A DNA stretch of 64,000 nucleotides, taken from the NCBI GenBank assembly GCA_017416705.1, contig JAFQBG010000012.1:21620-85619 (forward strand), in the 5' to 3' direction. The stretch comes from Bacteroidaceae bacterium (GTDB taxonomy: Bacteria > Bacteroidota > Bacteroidia > Bacteroidales > Bacteroidaceae). The position numbers and the translations under genes were made by a program. Below are positions 1 through 9,764 of this stretch, piece by piece (positions within the stretch are counted from its first letter, which is position 1; the number at the start of each line of letters is the position of its first letter). The notes under the pieces were generated by a model. That model was not told the origin of the DNA. It worked only from the letters and a program-made list of their open reading frames with translations, and did no database searches.

Positions 1-1365
1 CAGACAGGCTTGACACTGCGTTCGCTCTATCGCACCGTGGCGCAGTATGTCGAGAAACGCGGTGTGGAAAAACTCATAGGCATAGGCGAGGATATCTGTT
101 CCGAGTCGGCACGATTTACCAAAATAGGAATAGAATGTGATTTTTTCCCCGATACCGACAGTTTTCTTCGTTCCCCGCTGGTTGCCGAAATGCGCAACAG
201 GGCAATACTCATAAAAGGCTCGCGCTCGTTGCAGTTCGAGAGAATAGCCGAGGCGTTGGAGAAAAAAGTTCATCAGACCATACTCGAAGTGAACCTGACT
301 GCCTTACGCGATAATCTGAACCGTTACAGAAACAATCTGGCTGCCGACACAAAAACGGTGTGCATGGTGAAGGCCTCGGCCTATGGTGCGGGTGCACTCG
401 AAGTGGCTCGCACATTGCAAGAATGTAAGGTAGAGTATCTTGCCGTTGCCGTTGCCGACGAAGGAGCCGAGCTACGCAGCCAAGGTATAACCACCGGTAT
501 CATGGTTATGAACCCCGAGCCAAGTTCGTTCCGCACCCTGTTTTCCAATAAATTAGAGCCCGAAGTATATAGCTTTGGCATGTTGCGCATGCTTGTTCAG
601 GCGGCAGAACGCGAGGGCATAACCGACTACCCTATACATATAAAAATAGATACGGGCATGCATCGACTTGGCTTTATGCCGCACGAGATGCCACAGCTTG
701 TTGCCGAACTGAAACAGCAACACGCGCTGACTCCACGCTCGGTTTTTTCTCATTTTGTGGGCAGCGACTCCCCGTCGTTCGACCAATTCAGCAAAGTACA
801 AGTGGAACGCTTCGAACAGGCCTCGCAGATACTGCAATCGGCATTCACACACCATATATTACGACATATATGCAACAGCGCCGGTGCCGAACGCTTCTTG
901 AATGTTCAATACGACATGGTGCGTCTTGGAATAGGTCTGTATGGCATATCGCCCATAGCAGATGATGCCACATTGCACCCAATATCCACGTTGAAGACAA
1001 TAATTCTGCAAATACACGACGTCGATGCCGACGAGACGGTGGGGTACAGCCGTAAAGGGGTGCTGACACGTTCTTCGCGCATAGCAGCCTTGCCCATAGG
1101 CTATGCCGATGGGTTGAATAGAAAATTCGGCAATGGTAACGGCTATTGCATGATAAATGGGAAAAAAGCCCCCTATGTAGGTAATATATGTATGGATGTA
1201 TGTATGGTCGATGTCACCGACATCGACTGCAAAGAGGGCGACGAGGTAGAAATCTTCGGAACAAATTTGCCTGTCACCAAGCTGGCCGAATGGATAGATA
1301 CTATTCCCTATGAAATACTGACGTCGGTTTCCACTCGCATAAAAAGAGTCTATTACAGCGATTAA
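1..1365 (+). CDS. MurF-alanine racemase fusion, C-terminal part (partial)
   Basis: The window opens inside this gene; the frame is open from base 1. The first ~85 residues look like the end of a MurF ligase (UDP-MurNAc-tripeptide:D-Ala-D-Ala ligase). The remainder is a complete alanine racemase, the PLP enzyme that interconverts L- and D-alanine for peptidoglycan. The PLP-lysine motif VKASAYGAG and the C-terminal catalytic-tyrosine motif GYADGLNR are both present, and the protein ends at a normal length. MurF-Alr fusions are typical of Bacteroidota and couple D-Ala supply to D-Ala-D-Ala addition. The upstream MurF body lies outside the window, so I give no single gene symbol. Confidence 0.93.
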   Translation, partial: QTGLTLRSLYRTVAQYVEKRGVEKLIGIGEDICSESARFTKIGIECDFFPDTDSFLRSPLVAEMRNRAILIKGSRSLQFERIAEALEKKVHQTILEVNLTALRDNLNRYRNNLAADTKTVCMVKASAYGAGALEVARTLQECKVEYLAVAVADEGAELRSQGITTGIMVMNPEPSSFRTLFSNKLEPEVYSFGMLRMLVQAAEREGITDYPIHIKIDTGMHRLGFMPHEMPQLVAELKQQHALTPRSVFSHFVGSDSPSFDQFSKVQVERFEQASQILQSAFTHHILRHICNSAGAERFLNVQYDMVRLGIGLYGISPIADDATLHPISTLKTIILQIHDVDADETVGYSRKGVLTRSSRIAALPIGYADGLNRKFGNGNGYCMINGKKAPYVGNICMDVCMVDVTDIDCKEGDEVEIFGTNLPVTKLAEWIDTIPYEILTSVSTRIKRVYYSD

Positions 1366-1515
1366 GAAAAGGCTTAAATTTCTAAAATAATTGTCTTATA
1401 CAAGCCGGCGACATAAATTTACACAGCTGCTGACAAAAAAAATGATAGCAGCTATAAACAAAACATATTTCTTGGCTGTTTATATTCTATCGAAGAATTA
1501 TAAATATAGCTAAAA

Positions 1516-2019
1516 TTGGACACTGCAAAGTTTAGGAAGGATCTGCTCGAAGTGCAATCGGAACTGCAACGATTTGCTTACAAACTGACAGCGGACAGAG
1601 ATGAGGCGAACGATTTATTGCAGGAGACGTCACTTAAAGCGTTGGATAATATGGACAAATATATGCCCGACACCAATTTCAAAGGATGGGTATATACCAT
1701 AATGCGTAATATTTTCATAAATAACTACCGCAAGGTGGTGCGCGACCAAACTTTTGTCGATCGTACCGATAATCTGTATCACATGAACCAGTCGCAGGAA
1801 TTTGAAAATTATACGACCGAGAATAATTACGATACAAAAGAGATATACCGCGTGGTGAATGCCTTGCCCAAGGAGTACAGAATTCCTTTCATGATGCACC
1901 TGTCGGGGTTTAAATATCGCGAGATAGCCGAAAAACTCGCTTTGCCTTTGGGTACGGTCAAAAGCCGAATATTCTTCACCCGACAACATTTGCAAGTGCT
2001 GCTCAAAGATTACAGATGA
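1516..2019 (+). CDS. ECF-type RNA polymerase sigma factor
   Basis: A 167-residue sigma-70 family protein of the ECF type. Region 2 lies at about residues 15-85 ([17 protein letters not shown], then GWVYTIMRN). Region 4 lies at about 115-165 ([18 protein letters not shown]), the helix-turn-helix that reads the -35-like element. The start is a TTG, because an in-frame TAG sits just upstream and no ATG fits. Close relatives are a conserved single-gene sigma in Bacteroidales. No anti-sigma gene is adjacent; the next gene, cysS, begins 150 bases downstream. I cannot tell which promoters it serves. Confidence 0.88.
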   Translation: MDTAKFRKDLLEVQSELQRFAYKLTADRDEANDLLQETSLKALDNMDKYMPDTNFKGWVYTIMRNIFINNYRKVVRDQTFVDRTDNLYHMNQSQEFENYTTENNYDTKEIYRVVNALPKEYRIPFMMHLSGFKYREIAEKLALPLGTVKSRIFFTRQHLQVLLKDYR

Positions 2020-2168
2020 AACAGGGGGCTGCGGCGCTGGCCAAGAATGGCTGCGTCGCAGCGAGGCTGCATGATGCTTGCATCAAGAAATCTCCGAAAA
2101 TGTTTATATTTCGGTTTTTTATATGTATCTTCGCATCTTGGATGCGAAACAAACAACATTATACAGCT

Positions 2169-3644
2169 ATGGAAAATAAATTCATGATATACAATACGCT
2201 GACGCGTAAGAAAGAGATATTCGAACCGTTGCATGCTCCGAACGTCGGACTGTATGTGTGTGGCCCTACTGTCTATGGCGATGCTCATTTGGGGCATGCC
2301 CGTCCGGCTATTACGTTCGACGTGCTATTCCGCTATTTGCAAAAATTGGGCTACAAGGTGCGCTACGTGCGTAATATAACCGATGTAGGCCACTTGGAAC
2401 ACGATGCCGACGAGGGCGAGGACAAAATAGCAAAAAAAGCCCGATTGGAGCAGCTCGAACCAATGGAGGTTGTTCAGTATTACACCCTGCGTTATCACAA
2501 AGCAATGGAGGCGCTCAATGTGTTGCCACCAAGCATTGAACCGCATGCGTCGGGACATATAATAGAGCAAATAGAATTGGTGAAGGAAATTCTGGATAAT
2601 GGCTTTGCATACGAGAGCGAGGGTTCGGTCTATTTCGATGTGGCAAAATATGACAAGGCGCACAATTACGGCGTTCTATCGGGTAGAAATCTTGACGATG
2701 TGCTGAACACCACACGCGAGCTCGACGGACAGAACGAGAAACGCAACCCCGCCGATTTTGCACTGTGGAAATGTGCCCAGCCCGAACATATCATGCGTTG
2801 GCCATCGCCGTGGAGCAACGGTTTCCCCGGATGGCACTGCGAGTGTACAGCCATGGGACGAAAATATCTGGGCGAGCAATTCGATATTCATGGTGGTGGC
2901 ATGGACCTTGTGTTCCCTCACCACGAGTGCGAGATTGCACAAGGTGTGGCAGCCATGGGCAAGCCCGTTGTGAAATATTGGATGCACAATAATATGATTA
3001 CCATCAACGGGCAGAAGATGGGTAAGTCATATAATAATTTCATAAATCTGAGCGAGTTTTTCAGTGGCTCACACCCATTGTTGGAGCAGCCCTACTCGCC
3101 AATGACCATACGTTTCTTTATTTTGCAGGCACACTATCGCAGTACGGTCGATTTTGGCAACGAGGCATTGCAAGCAGCCGAAAAAGGCTTGCAGCGTCTT
3201 ATGGATGCGTGGAACACGCTCAACACAATTCCGTCGGCAGGTGCAACAACCGTCGATGTCGCAAAATTGCGTGAAAAATGCCACGAGGCTATGAACGACG
3301 ATATGAACACCGCACAGGTCATTTCGTTGCTATTCGACGCATCGCGCTCCATAAACCAAATAGCCGATGGCAAAGCTACAATATCGGCCGACGACCTTGC
3401 GGAACTGAAAGAGACGTTCCACTTGTTCACATTCGATATTTTAGGACTGAAAGAGGAACGTGGCTCGGGAAATGCACGCGAAGAGGCATACGGCAAAGTC
3501 GTGGATATGTTGTTGGAGCAACGTCAGGCAGCAAAGGCAGCAAAGGATTGGGCCACCAGCGACAGAATAAGAAACGAACTCGCGGCATTGGGATTTGAAA
3601 TAAAGGATGGAAAAGAGGGTACAACGTGGAAATTGAATAGATAA
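2169..3644 (+). CDS. cysS: cysteinyl-tRNA synthetase
   Basis: Class I aminoacyl-tRNA synthetase that charges tRNA-Cys. Visible landmarks are the zinc-site cysteine in CGPTVYG, the HIGH-type motif HLGHAR, the zinc-ligand segments GWHCECTAM and HHECE, and the KMSKS-type motif KMGKSYNN. Length is about 491 residues, normal for CysRS. I start at the ATG at 2169 (MENKF); an internal ATG five codons later is an alternative. The frame is open further upstream to 2016, but that extension is low-complexity and would overlap the sigma gene. The gene is followed six bases later by the M28 lipoprotein gene, so cotranscription is likely. Confidence 0.97.
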   Translation: MENKFMIYNTLTRKKEIFEPLHAPNVGLYVCGPTVYGDAHLGHARPAITFDVLFRYLQKLGYKVRYVRNITDVGHLEHDADEGEDKIAKKARLEQLEPMEVVQYYTLRYHKAMEALNVLPPSIEPHASGHIIEQIELVKEILDNGFAYESEGSVYFDVAKYDKAHNYGVLSGRNLDDVLNTTRELDGQNEKRNPADFALWKCAQPEHIMRWPSPWSNGFPGWHCECTAMGRKYLGEQFDIHGGGMDLVFPHHECEIAQGVAAMGKPVVKYWMHNNMITINGQKMGKSYNNFINLSEFFSGSHPLLEQPYSPMTIRFFILQAHYRSTVDFGNEALQAAEKGLQRLMDAWNTLNTIPSAGATTVDVAKLREKCHEAMNDDMNTAQVISLLFDASRSINQIADGKATISADDLAELKETFHLFTFDILGLKEERGSGNAREEAYGKVVDMLLEQRQAAKAAKDWATSDRIRNELAALGFEIKDGKEGTTWKLNR

Positions 3645-3650
3645 ACAGCC

Positions 3651-4646
3651 ATGAGCAGATACATTGCGTATATAATTTTTGCAACATGTTGCCTGTTGTC
3701 GTGTGGCGGCGGTGCCAAGCCCGTTATCGCAAACGATACGGCGAAAGCATCCAAGCAGCCCGTCGTGGTCCCCTCGTTCAGTGGCGACAGCGCATATAGC
3801 TTTGTCGATAAGCAGGTGGCATTTGGTCCGCGAGTGCCAAACACGCAATCGCACAAGGAGTGTGGCGATTGGCTCGAAGCCACCTTGCGTGCATACGGAG
3901 CCGATGTGATAGCACAGCATATGGAGCTTACGGCATACACAGGAACGAAATTGCAGGCACGTAATATCATAGCACAGTTCCAGCCACAAAAAAGGAAACG
4001 AATAATGCTATGCGCCCATTGGGACACCCGTCCTTGGGCCGATGCCGATGCCAACCCTGCCAATCATCGCAAGCCCATCCCCGGTGCCAACGACGGCGGT
4101 AGCGGAGTAGGCGTGTTGCTCGAAGTGGCGCGTCATCTGTCGGCCACACCCACCGAGCTTGGCGTGGACATCATACTATTCGACGCCGAGGACTACGGCA
4201 CACATGCTTCGGAAAGCGATGTCACCGAAAATTCATGGGCATTGGGCTCGCAATATTGGTCGCGCATACCGCACAAAGAAAACTATAACGCCCGCTTTGG
4301 AATTTTGTTGGATATAGTAGGTGCTCCCGGCTCCAAATTCTACCGCGAAGGCATATCACAATATTTTGCAAGCGGCATAATAGACAAAGTATGGAGCAAA
4401 GCCGAAAAATTGGGCTATGGCGATATATTCGTAAACGAGGAGATAGGAGTAATAACCGACGACCACTTATATGTGAATAAATTTACACGCATACCCTGTA
4501 TAGACATAATAAATTACGATGTCGAGAGTGGCAGCGGCTTTGGAGCAAATTGGCACACCATGAACGACAATATGGAGTGGATATCACCCGGAACACTGAA
4601 AGCAGTGGGACAGACAGTGCTTGCAGTAATATATAACGAGAAATAA
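3651..4646 (+). CDS. M28-family lipoprotein, glutaminyl-peptide cyclotransferase-like
   Basis: A 331-residue exported zinc protein of the M28 fold. The N-terminus is a lipoprotein signal with lipobox LLSC at about residues 15-18. Metal-site motifs run in order: HWDTRPWAD, GANDGGSGVG and DAEDYG, followed by a late histidine in the DDHLYVNK region. This set matches Bacteroidota proteins annotated as glutaminyl-peptide cyclotransferases, which form N-terminal pyroglutamate on secreted proteins; a plain M28 aminopeptidase cannot be excluded by eye. Its stop abuts the ATG of sufE directly, indicating an operon cysS-M28-sufE. Confidence 0.82.
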   Translation: MSRYIAYIIFATCCLLSCGGGAKPVIANDTAKASKQPVVVPSFSGDSAYSFVDKQVAFGPRVPNTQSHKECGDWLEATLRAYGADVIAQHMELTAYTGTKLQARNIIAQFQPQKRKRIMLCAHWDTRPWADADANPANHRKPIPGANDGGSGVGVLLEVARHLSATPTELGVDIILFDAEDYGTHASESDVTENSWALGSQYWSRIPHKENYNARFGILLDIVGAPGSKFYREGISQYFASGIIDKVWSKAEKLGYGDIFVNEEIGVITDDHLYVNKFTRIPCIDIINYDVESGSGFGANWHTMNDNMEWISPGTLKAVGQTVLAVIYNEK

Positions 4647-5066
4647 ATGAAGACTATAAAGGAAAAACAAGAGGATATAATAGAGGAATTCAATGCGTTC
4701 GACGATTGGTTGGATAAATACCAGTTGCTCATTGACCTTGGCAACGAGCAGCAACCGCTCGACGATGAATACAAAACCGATAATAACCTCATCGAAGGGT
4801 GTCAAAGCCGCGTATGGCTGCATGCAGAATATGTCGATGGCAAGGTCTGTTACAAGGCCGAGAGCGATGCGCTCATAGTGAAAGGCATCGTGTCGTTGCT
4901 CATAAAAGTATATTCGGGACACACCCCTCAGGAAATTCTTGACAACGAACCCTACTTTGTCGAGTCGATAGGGTTGCGCGAGCATTTGTCGCCGACGCGC
5001 AGCAACGGTCTTGTGGCCATGATTAAACAGATGAAAATATATGCACTTGCATTTAAATGCAAGTAA
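4647..5066 (+). CDS. sufE: SufE family sulfur-transfer protein
   Basis: A 139-residue SufE. This protein accepts persulfide sulfur from the cysteine desulfurase SufS and passes it to the Fe-S scaffold. The active-site cysteine is in LIEGCQSRVW (residue ~52), and the N-terminal FNAFDDWLDKYQLLIDLG helix pair is typical. The start codon follows the upstream stop with no gap, suggesting translational coupling. No other suf gene is near. The end of the gene contains a 20-bp perfect palindrome that may double as a terminator facing the convergent LD-carboxypeptidase gene. Confidence 0.92.
   Translation: MKTIKEKQEDIIEEFNAFDDWLDKYQLLIDLGNEQQPLDDEYKTDNNLIEGCQSRVWLHAEYVDGKVCYKAESDALIVKGIVSLLIKVYSGHTPQEILDNEPYFVESIGLREHLSPTRSNGLVAMIKQMKIYALAFKCK
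5045..5064. terminator. 20-bp perfect palindrome between convergent genes
   Basis: The sequence ACTTGCATTTAAATGCAAGT is a perfect inverted repeat covering the last codons of sufE. It sits about 10 bases from the stop of the convergent gene. It lacks a clear T-run on either side, so terminator function is a guess from position. Confidence 0.35.
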
Positions 5067-5074
5067 CGGCTGCG

Positions 5075-5986
5075 CTATTTCGTCGGGACGGGCAAAAAGC
5101 TCAGTCGGGCCTCGCTGCGGGAAACAATAAGCTCCACATCGGCTCCTTCTATGAGCGGTACGTTGCGCCCCATGTGTCCCACCGGGAAATCGAAACAGAC
5201 GGGGATATTGCAGTCGGCAACCAACCGATGTATCATATCGTACACCGACTCCCCAAACCGTTCGCATCCGCCAATATCGGCAAACTGCCCCACGACGAGT
5301 GCGGCGATATTGCTTAATATGCCGGCAAGTTTAAGATTGTACATCATGCGTTCCACTTTGTAGAACGGCTCATTCAGGTCCTCTATAAAAAGAATGGTAT
5401 CCTTGCGGAATATATCGTATGGGGTGCGTATGAGGCTGCATAGCACCGACAAATTGCCACCCACAAGCATCCCCCTTGCCACCCCTTGGACATTCAGAGC
5501 ATTGCCGCCTATCGTGTAGCAGGGCAGTGCGCCAAACAAAATATCCCTTATCCGGGATATGTGTTCATGCTCATGCTCCTCGCCTATGTGGCGACACTGT
5601 GGTGAATGTAACGACATGACCCCGGCATTTATTGCGGCTGCATGCAGAACACTGCAATCGCTCATGCCCATCACCCATTTGGGGTTTTTGCCTATGGCAT
5701 CGGCAAATTCATCTATTATATGTATGCAACCATATCCGCCGTAGCTGCATAGGATGGCTTTTATATCCTTGTCGGCAAGCAGCGACGCCATGGTCGTGGC
5801 TCTTGTGTTACTGTCGCCTGCGTAGTAGCCGCTACGAGCAAGGCTGTTTTCCGATATTACCACCCTCAATCCCCAACTACGCAGAGTATGTGCCGCTTGC
5901 TCCACAATTTTTGTGTCGTGTAACGCTGCGGCCGGCGAAGCAATAGCTATTATGTCACCTGTTTTTAACGGATTGGGTTTAATCAT
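5075..5986 (-). CDS. LD-carboxypeptidase, peptidase S66 family
   Basis: A 303-residue S66 serine peptidase. This family removes the terminal D-Ala from murein tetrapeptides during recycling (LdcA) or hydrolyses peptide-nucleotides (MccF). The nucleophile elbow GMSDCS carries the serine. The glutamate and histidine of the triad fit the segments FIEDLNEP and GHMGRN. The start region, KTGDIIAIASPA, is the family's usual N-terminus. No signal peptide is seen, so it is cytoplasmic, which fits murein recycling. It probably shares a transcript with the upstream MATE gene (10-base gap). Confidence 0.9.
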   Translation of the reverse strand: MIKPNPLKTGDIIAIASPAAALHDTKIVEQAAHTLRSWGLRVVISENSLARSGYYAGDSNTRATTMASLLADKDIKAILCSYGGYGCIHIIDEFADAIGKNPKWVMGMSDCSVLHAAAINAGVMSLHSPQCRHIGEEHEHEHISRIRDILFGALPCYTIGGNALNVQGVARGMLVGGNLSVLCSLIRTPYDIFRKDTILFIEDLNEPFYKVERMMYNLKLAGILSNIAALVVGQFADIGGCERFGESVYDMIHRLVADCNIPVCFDFPVGHMGRNVPLIEGADVELIVSRSEARLSFLPVPTK

Positions 5987-5995
5987 ATCGGTTTG

Positions 5996-7351
5996 TTATA
6001 AGTATTTTGTTTTTTTATTATAGTACCATAGAATGGCTATTGTGCCAAGTGACAATATCTCGGATAGGGGCATAGCAAGCCATATACCCTTGGCGCCCAG
6101 CATCGGTGGTAGCAGAACGAATGCAGGTATAAGAAAAACGGCTCCTCTAAGAAACACATATATTGTTGCCATGCGTATATTCTTTATGCTCTGATAATAT
6201 CCTGTGACGGCAATATTTATTATATAGAATAACACCCCGATGGAAAAATAGGGAAGGCCTGCAATGGCTATGTCGGCGGCATTGCTTTTTGTGTCCACAA
6301 ACAAACCGACAAGCGGTGTCGGCAGGAATAGAAAGAGCATCGTTACGGCCACTCCAAATGCTATTGACACTTTTAATAGAAGCGTGCGTGCCATTCTCAC
6401 ATGCGCCCAACGGGAAATCCCATAGTTATAGCTTATTATGGGTTGAGCCGATTGTGCAATGGCATTGCCTATCATAAAAAAGAACGGGGTGTAGTAGCAT
6501 GCTATTCCAAACGCTCCAACGCCGTCGTCGCCTAAATAGCTCATGAACACCAGATTGCCTATATACACAAATACCGCTATACTTAATTCTGCCAGCATGG
6601 TCGATGAACCAATTTTGCACTGGTAGCCTATGTTGCGAATGGAAAGCCGCATGCTCTTTACGCTTGTTTTCAAGGCAATGGGACGCAGGGATTTTGAAAA
6701 AAACAGCATATGGGTAATAACCATGATGCCACCGAATATTATGCTTATGGATGTGGCTATGGAGGCTCCTTTTACACCCATGGCAAGTGGAAATATAAAT
6801 ATCCAGTCGAGTATGGCATTTAGCGTGGCAGGTATGATATTGCACCACATGGCATAGTGCGGTGCACCATCCAAACGCAGCACGAACAACCCTATCATGC
6901 TCCACATCTGGAAAATGAACGATGGCATTATCCATATTAGGTAATCGACAACCTTGTTTGTCAAAGTGTCGGATGCGCCTAAAATCCTTGCTGTCGCAGT
7001 GGGGAATAGCAATACGGCAACGCATAGGGCTGCTGCCAATAACGATGTTATGGCAAGTGCCTGTGTTATATTAATGCGGGCAGCCCTGATATTGCTTTGT
7101 GAAATATGAATAGAGGAAACAACGGAACAGCCTACGCCAATCATCAGCCCTATACCCGACATTATCTGGTATATAGGTACCACTATGTTCACAGCGGCAA
7201 CTCCATCGGAACCAACGCCATGCCCCACAAAAATGCCGTCAATGGCTGTCACAGCAACTATTGACAATGCTCCAAACAGGGTGGGAATGAATAGCTTACG
7301 GAATAACTGCGGTATCTTCCCGTTTTCAAAATCTATGGTGTCCCTATTCAT
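5996..7351 (-). CDS. MATE family multidrug exporter
   Basis: A 451-residue polytopic membrane protein with about 12 hydrophobic segments and the MATE duplication. The N-terminal half begins with LFRKLFIPTLFGALSI and contains GIGLMIGVGCSVVSS; the C-terminal half has the matching GNAIAQSAQPIISYNYG. MATE proteins expel cationic drugs and metabolites using a Na+ or H+ gradient; the substrate cannot be read here. It lies between the U32 gene upstream (19-base gap) and the S66 gene downstream, all on the minus strand. Confidence 0.93.
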   Translation of the reverse strand: MNRDTIDFENGKIPQLFRKLFIPTLFGALSIVAVTAIDGIFVGHGVGSDGVAAVNIVVPIYQIMSGIGLMIGVGCSVVSSIHISQSNIRAARINITQALAITSLLAAALCVAVLLFPTATARILGASDTLTNKVVDYLIWIMPSFIFQMWSMIGLFVLRLDGAPHYAMWCNIIPATLNAILDWIFIFPLAMGVKGASIATSISIIFGGIMVITHMLFFSKSLRPIALKTSVKSMRLSIRNIGYQCKIGSSTMLAELSIAVFVYIGNLVFMSYLGDDGVGAFGIACYYTPFFFMIGNAIAQSAQPIISYNYGISRWAHVRMARTLLLKVSIAFGVAVTMLFLFLPTPLVGLFVDTKSNAADIAIAGLPYFSIGVLFYIINIAVTGYYQSIKNIRMATIYVFLRGAVFLIPAFVLLPPMLGAKGIWLAMPLSEILSLGTIAILWYYNKKTKYL

Positions 7352-7370
7352 GGTTGTGTGTCTGCACCGA

Positions 7371-8624
7371 CTATTTGTTATGCTCAGTGCTTACAATTTT
7401 GTACAATTTGTCGGCAGGACGTACCTTGGCAGGGACTTTAAACGAAACGTAAACGCCTTTGGGCACAGTGTCAACGGATTTTAAATCGACACGCGCCTCG
7501 TCCAATGTCAGATACATGGCTCCTGTTGTGGGGCCGGTCACCAACAACTTGTCGCCTACGTGCAACTCGCCGGCCTCTATAAGAAACTCCCCAACACTTA
7601 GTTTCGAGAAATATTTTATGCCACGTCCTATATATACCTTTCTTTCTGTTGCTTGCGAACCATATACCTTGCTCCATTCGCCTATTTTTTGTCCTAAGTA
7701 GTAGCCATCCCAAAATCCTCTGTTAAATACGGTGGATAGTCGTTTGTCCCACTCATCCTTACGTTCCTCGGTGAAGCAACCGTTAAGGCAGGCTTCCAGA
7801 GCCTCCTTGTAGCAGGCTACCACAGTGCTGACATATTCGGGACCGCGTGCTCGTCCCTCTATCTTGAACACACGCACTCCTGCCTTAATCATTTTGTCCA
7901 TGAAACGGATTGTTTTAAGGTCCTTAGGCGACATTATATATTTGTTATCTACTTCCAGTTCAATATCGCTCTCGCGATCCTTTACAATGTAGCCGCGACG
8001 GCACACCTGCATACATTCGCCTCGGTTGGCACTGCGTCCAAGCTGGTGCAGCGACAGATAGCATTTTCCCGACACTGCCATGCACAAGGCTCCATGACAG
8101 AACATCTCGATGCGTATGAGTTTTCCGCCGGGACCACAGATATTGTCCTTTATTATGGTGTTGTATATCTCCTCGACCTGTTCCAAATTAAGTTCGCGAG
8201 CAAGAACCACCACGTCGGCAAATTGTGCATAGAAACGCAAAGCCTCGCTGTTGCTTATATTCAGCTGTGTCGATAAATGTACCTCCATGCCTATGCTGTT
8301 GCAATATTGCAGCACCGCAACATCGGCTGCTATAACAGCCGAGATACCCGACTCTTTTGCCGCATCCACAATATTGCGCATCATCACAATATCGTTCTCG
8401 TATATAATAGTATTAACGGTCAGATAGCTTTTTACACCATGGCTGTCGCAAATTTGCGCTATCTCCCTTAGGTCCGAAATGTTAAATGCACATGCCGAAT
8501 GGGAGCGCATATTCAAATGCTCTATACCAAAGTAAATGGAGTTTGCTCCTGCCTGAATGGCTGCTGTAAGGCTCTCCTTGGAACCTACCGGTGCCATTAT
8601 CTCAAAATCATTTCTCGAAATCAT
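7371..8624 (-). CDS. U32 family protein (TrhP/YegQ-like)
   Basis: A 417-residue peptidase-U32-family protein with the N-terminal core EIMAPVGSKESLTAAIQAGA. Cysteine-rich segments follow (MFCHGALCM, SGKCYLS and NRGECMQVCRRGY) of the type that holds an iron-sulfur cluster in this family. E. coli relatives YegQ/TrhP take part in forming 5-hydroxyuridine at the tRNA wobble position, and UbiU/UbiV are relatives in ubiquinone hydroxylation; I favour the TrhP-like role from length and C-terminal region. A tRNA dihydrouridine synthase gene starts divergently about 120 bp away, so two tRNA-modification genes may share this intergenic region. Confidence 0.85.
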   Translation of the reverse strand: MISRNDFEIMAPVGSKESLTAAIQAGANSIYFGIEHLNMRSHSACAFNISDLREIAQICDSHGVKSYLTVNTIIYENDIVMMRNIVDAAKESGISAVIAADVAVLQYCNSIGMEVHLSTQLNISNSEALRFYAQFADVVVLARELNLEQVEEIYNTIIKDNICGPGGKLIRIEMFCHGALCMAVSGKCYLSLHQLGRSANRGECMQVCRRGYIVKDRESDIELEVDNKYIMSPKDLKTIRFMDKMIKAGVRVFKIEGRARGPEYVSTVVACYKEALEACLNGCFTEERKDEWDKRLSTVFNRGFWDGYYLGQKIGEWSKVYGSQATERKVYIGRGIKYFSKLSVGEFLIEAGELHVGDKLLVTGPTTGAMYLTLDEARVDLKSVDTVPKGVYVSFKVPAKVRPADKLYKIVSTEHNK

Positions 8625-8705
8625 ATATACGTCGGTTATTTTTTTGCGAATTTAGCAATAAAAAGGGAAACGGCTTATATCTTTTCACAAGTAGTTTTAT
8701 TTTAT

Positions 8706-8713
8706 TATTTTTG
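8706..8713 (+). promoter_or_regulatory. -7 box (TATTTTTG) ahead of dus
   Basis: TATTTTTG matches the Bacteroidota TAnnTTTG element and lies 30 bases before the ATG at 8743. A T-rich TTTTC about 20 bases upstream could serve as a weak -33. On the opposite strand TAAATTCG (8647-8654) could serve the divergent U32 gene. Confidence 0.5.
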
Positions 8714-8742
8714 CAGCATGAATTTTGCAAAATATAATCAGT

Positions 8743-9729
8743 ATGAAGATTGCCGATATTGAATTTGGAAAATACCCTATATTTCTTGCTCCCATGGAGG
8801 ATGTAACCGATGAGGCTTTTCGTCTGCTATGTAAAAGTTTCGGTGCCGACATGGTATATACGGAATTTGTATCGAGCGATGCACTCATACGCGATGTGAA
8901 CAGCACGTTGCGCAAACTGAATATACACGATGCAGAACGTCCTGTTGCCATACAGATATATGGCAACGAGGTGGCTCCTATGGTCGAGGCTGCTCGTCGT
9001 GTCGAGGCAGCCCGTCCCGATATTCTCGATATAAATTTTGGTTGCCCTGTTAAAAAGGTTGCTCGGAAAGGGTGTGGGGCAGGTATGTTGCAGAATATTC
9101 CCAAACTGTTGGAGATAACAAAAGCAGTGGTCGATGCAGTTAGGATACCTGTCACTGTGAAAACCCGTTTGGGGTGGGACGAAAACAGTAAATGTATTGT
9201 GGAGCTTGCCGAGGCATTGCAGGATTGCGGCATAGCTGCGCTAACCATTCATGGACGTACTCGTGCGCAGATGTACACAGGCGAGGCCGATTGGTCGTTG
9301 ATAGGGGCTGTGAAAAACAATCCGCGTATGCACATCCCCATTATAGGAAACGGCGATGTCACCACTCCCGAACGCGCCAAGGAGTGTTTCGATAAATATG
9401 GTGTCGATGCAGTAATGGTTGGTCGCGCAAGCTTCGGACAGCCATGGATATTCCGCAATATGAAACACTATTTGCTGACAGGCGAGCCGGCACAGCCATA
9501 TACATTTGGCGAGTGCATGCAGATATTGCGTCGTCAGGTACTCGACAGTGTCGAAAGGATTGGTGAACGTCCGGGCATACTGCATATTCGTCGTCATCTG
9601 GCAGCTACTCCTTTCCTGAAAGGCCTGCCCGATTTCCGTCCGTTGCGCATAGAAATGCTAAGGGCCGAAAAATTAGAAAATCTGTTGGAGATACTTCAAA
9701 GGATAGAGGAACGCTACGGCACCATGTAA
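8743..9729 (+). CDS. tRNA-dihydrouridine synthase (DusB-like)
   Basis: A FMN-dependent TIM-barrel enzyme that reduces uridine to dihydrouridine in tRNA. Motifs in order are LAPMEDVTD (FMN site near the N-terminus), INFGCPVKKVARKGCGAGM with the catalytic cysteine, TVKTRLGW, LTIHGRTRAQMYTG, and IGNGDV with MVGRASFGQPW for phosphate and FMN binding. The C-terminal helical domain is complete (about 328 residues). I start at the ATG at 8743 (MKIADIEFGKYP); an in-frame TTG at 8725 is possible but falls only 12 bases after the -7 box. The VKKV..KGCGAGM form is that of the DusB subfamily. Confidence 0.94.
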   Translation: MKIADIEFGKYPIFLAPMEDVTDEAFRLLCKSFGADMVYTEFVSSDALIRDVNSTLRKLNIHDAERPVAIQIYGNEVAPMVEAARRVEAARPDILDINFGCPVKKVARKGCGAGMLQNIPKLLEITKAVVDAVRIPVTVKTRLGWDENSKCIVELAEALQDCGIAALTIHGRTRAQMYTGEADWSLIGAVKNNPRMHIPIIGNGDVTTPERAKECFDKYGVDAVMVGRASFGQPWIFRNMKHYLLTGEPAQPYTFGECMQILRRQVLDSVERIGERPGILHIRRHLAATPFLKGLPDFRPLRIEMLRAEKLENLLEILQRIEERYGTM

Positions 9730-9734
9730 AAAAA

Positions 9735-9764
9735 ACGCAAGCAGGGGTACCCCTGCTTGCGTTG
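9735..9764. terminator. perfect 30-bp palindromic terminator
   Basis: The arms AACGCAAGCAGGGGT and ACCCCTGCTTGCGTT pair perfectly, between the stops of the convergent dus and permease genes. A run of A on its left gives a U-tract for transcripts from the minus strand. It therefore mainly terminates the permease gene, and possibly works both ways. Confidence 0.8.

Noticed and set aside
8718-8742. ATG at 8718 as the start of the dus gene
   Set aside because: It is in another frame. The dus frame has an ATG at 8743 directly before the family's conserved N-terminus.
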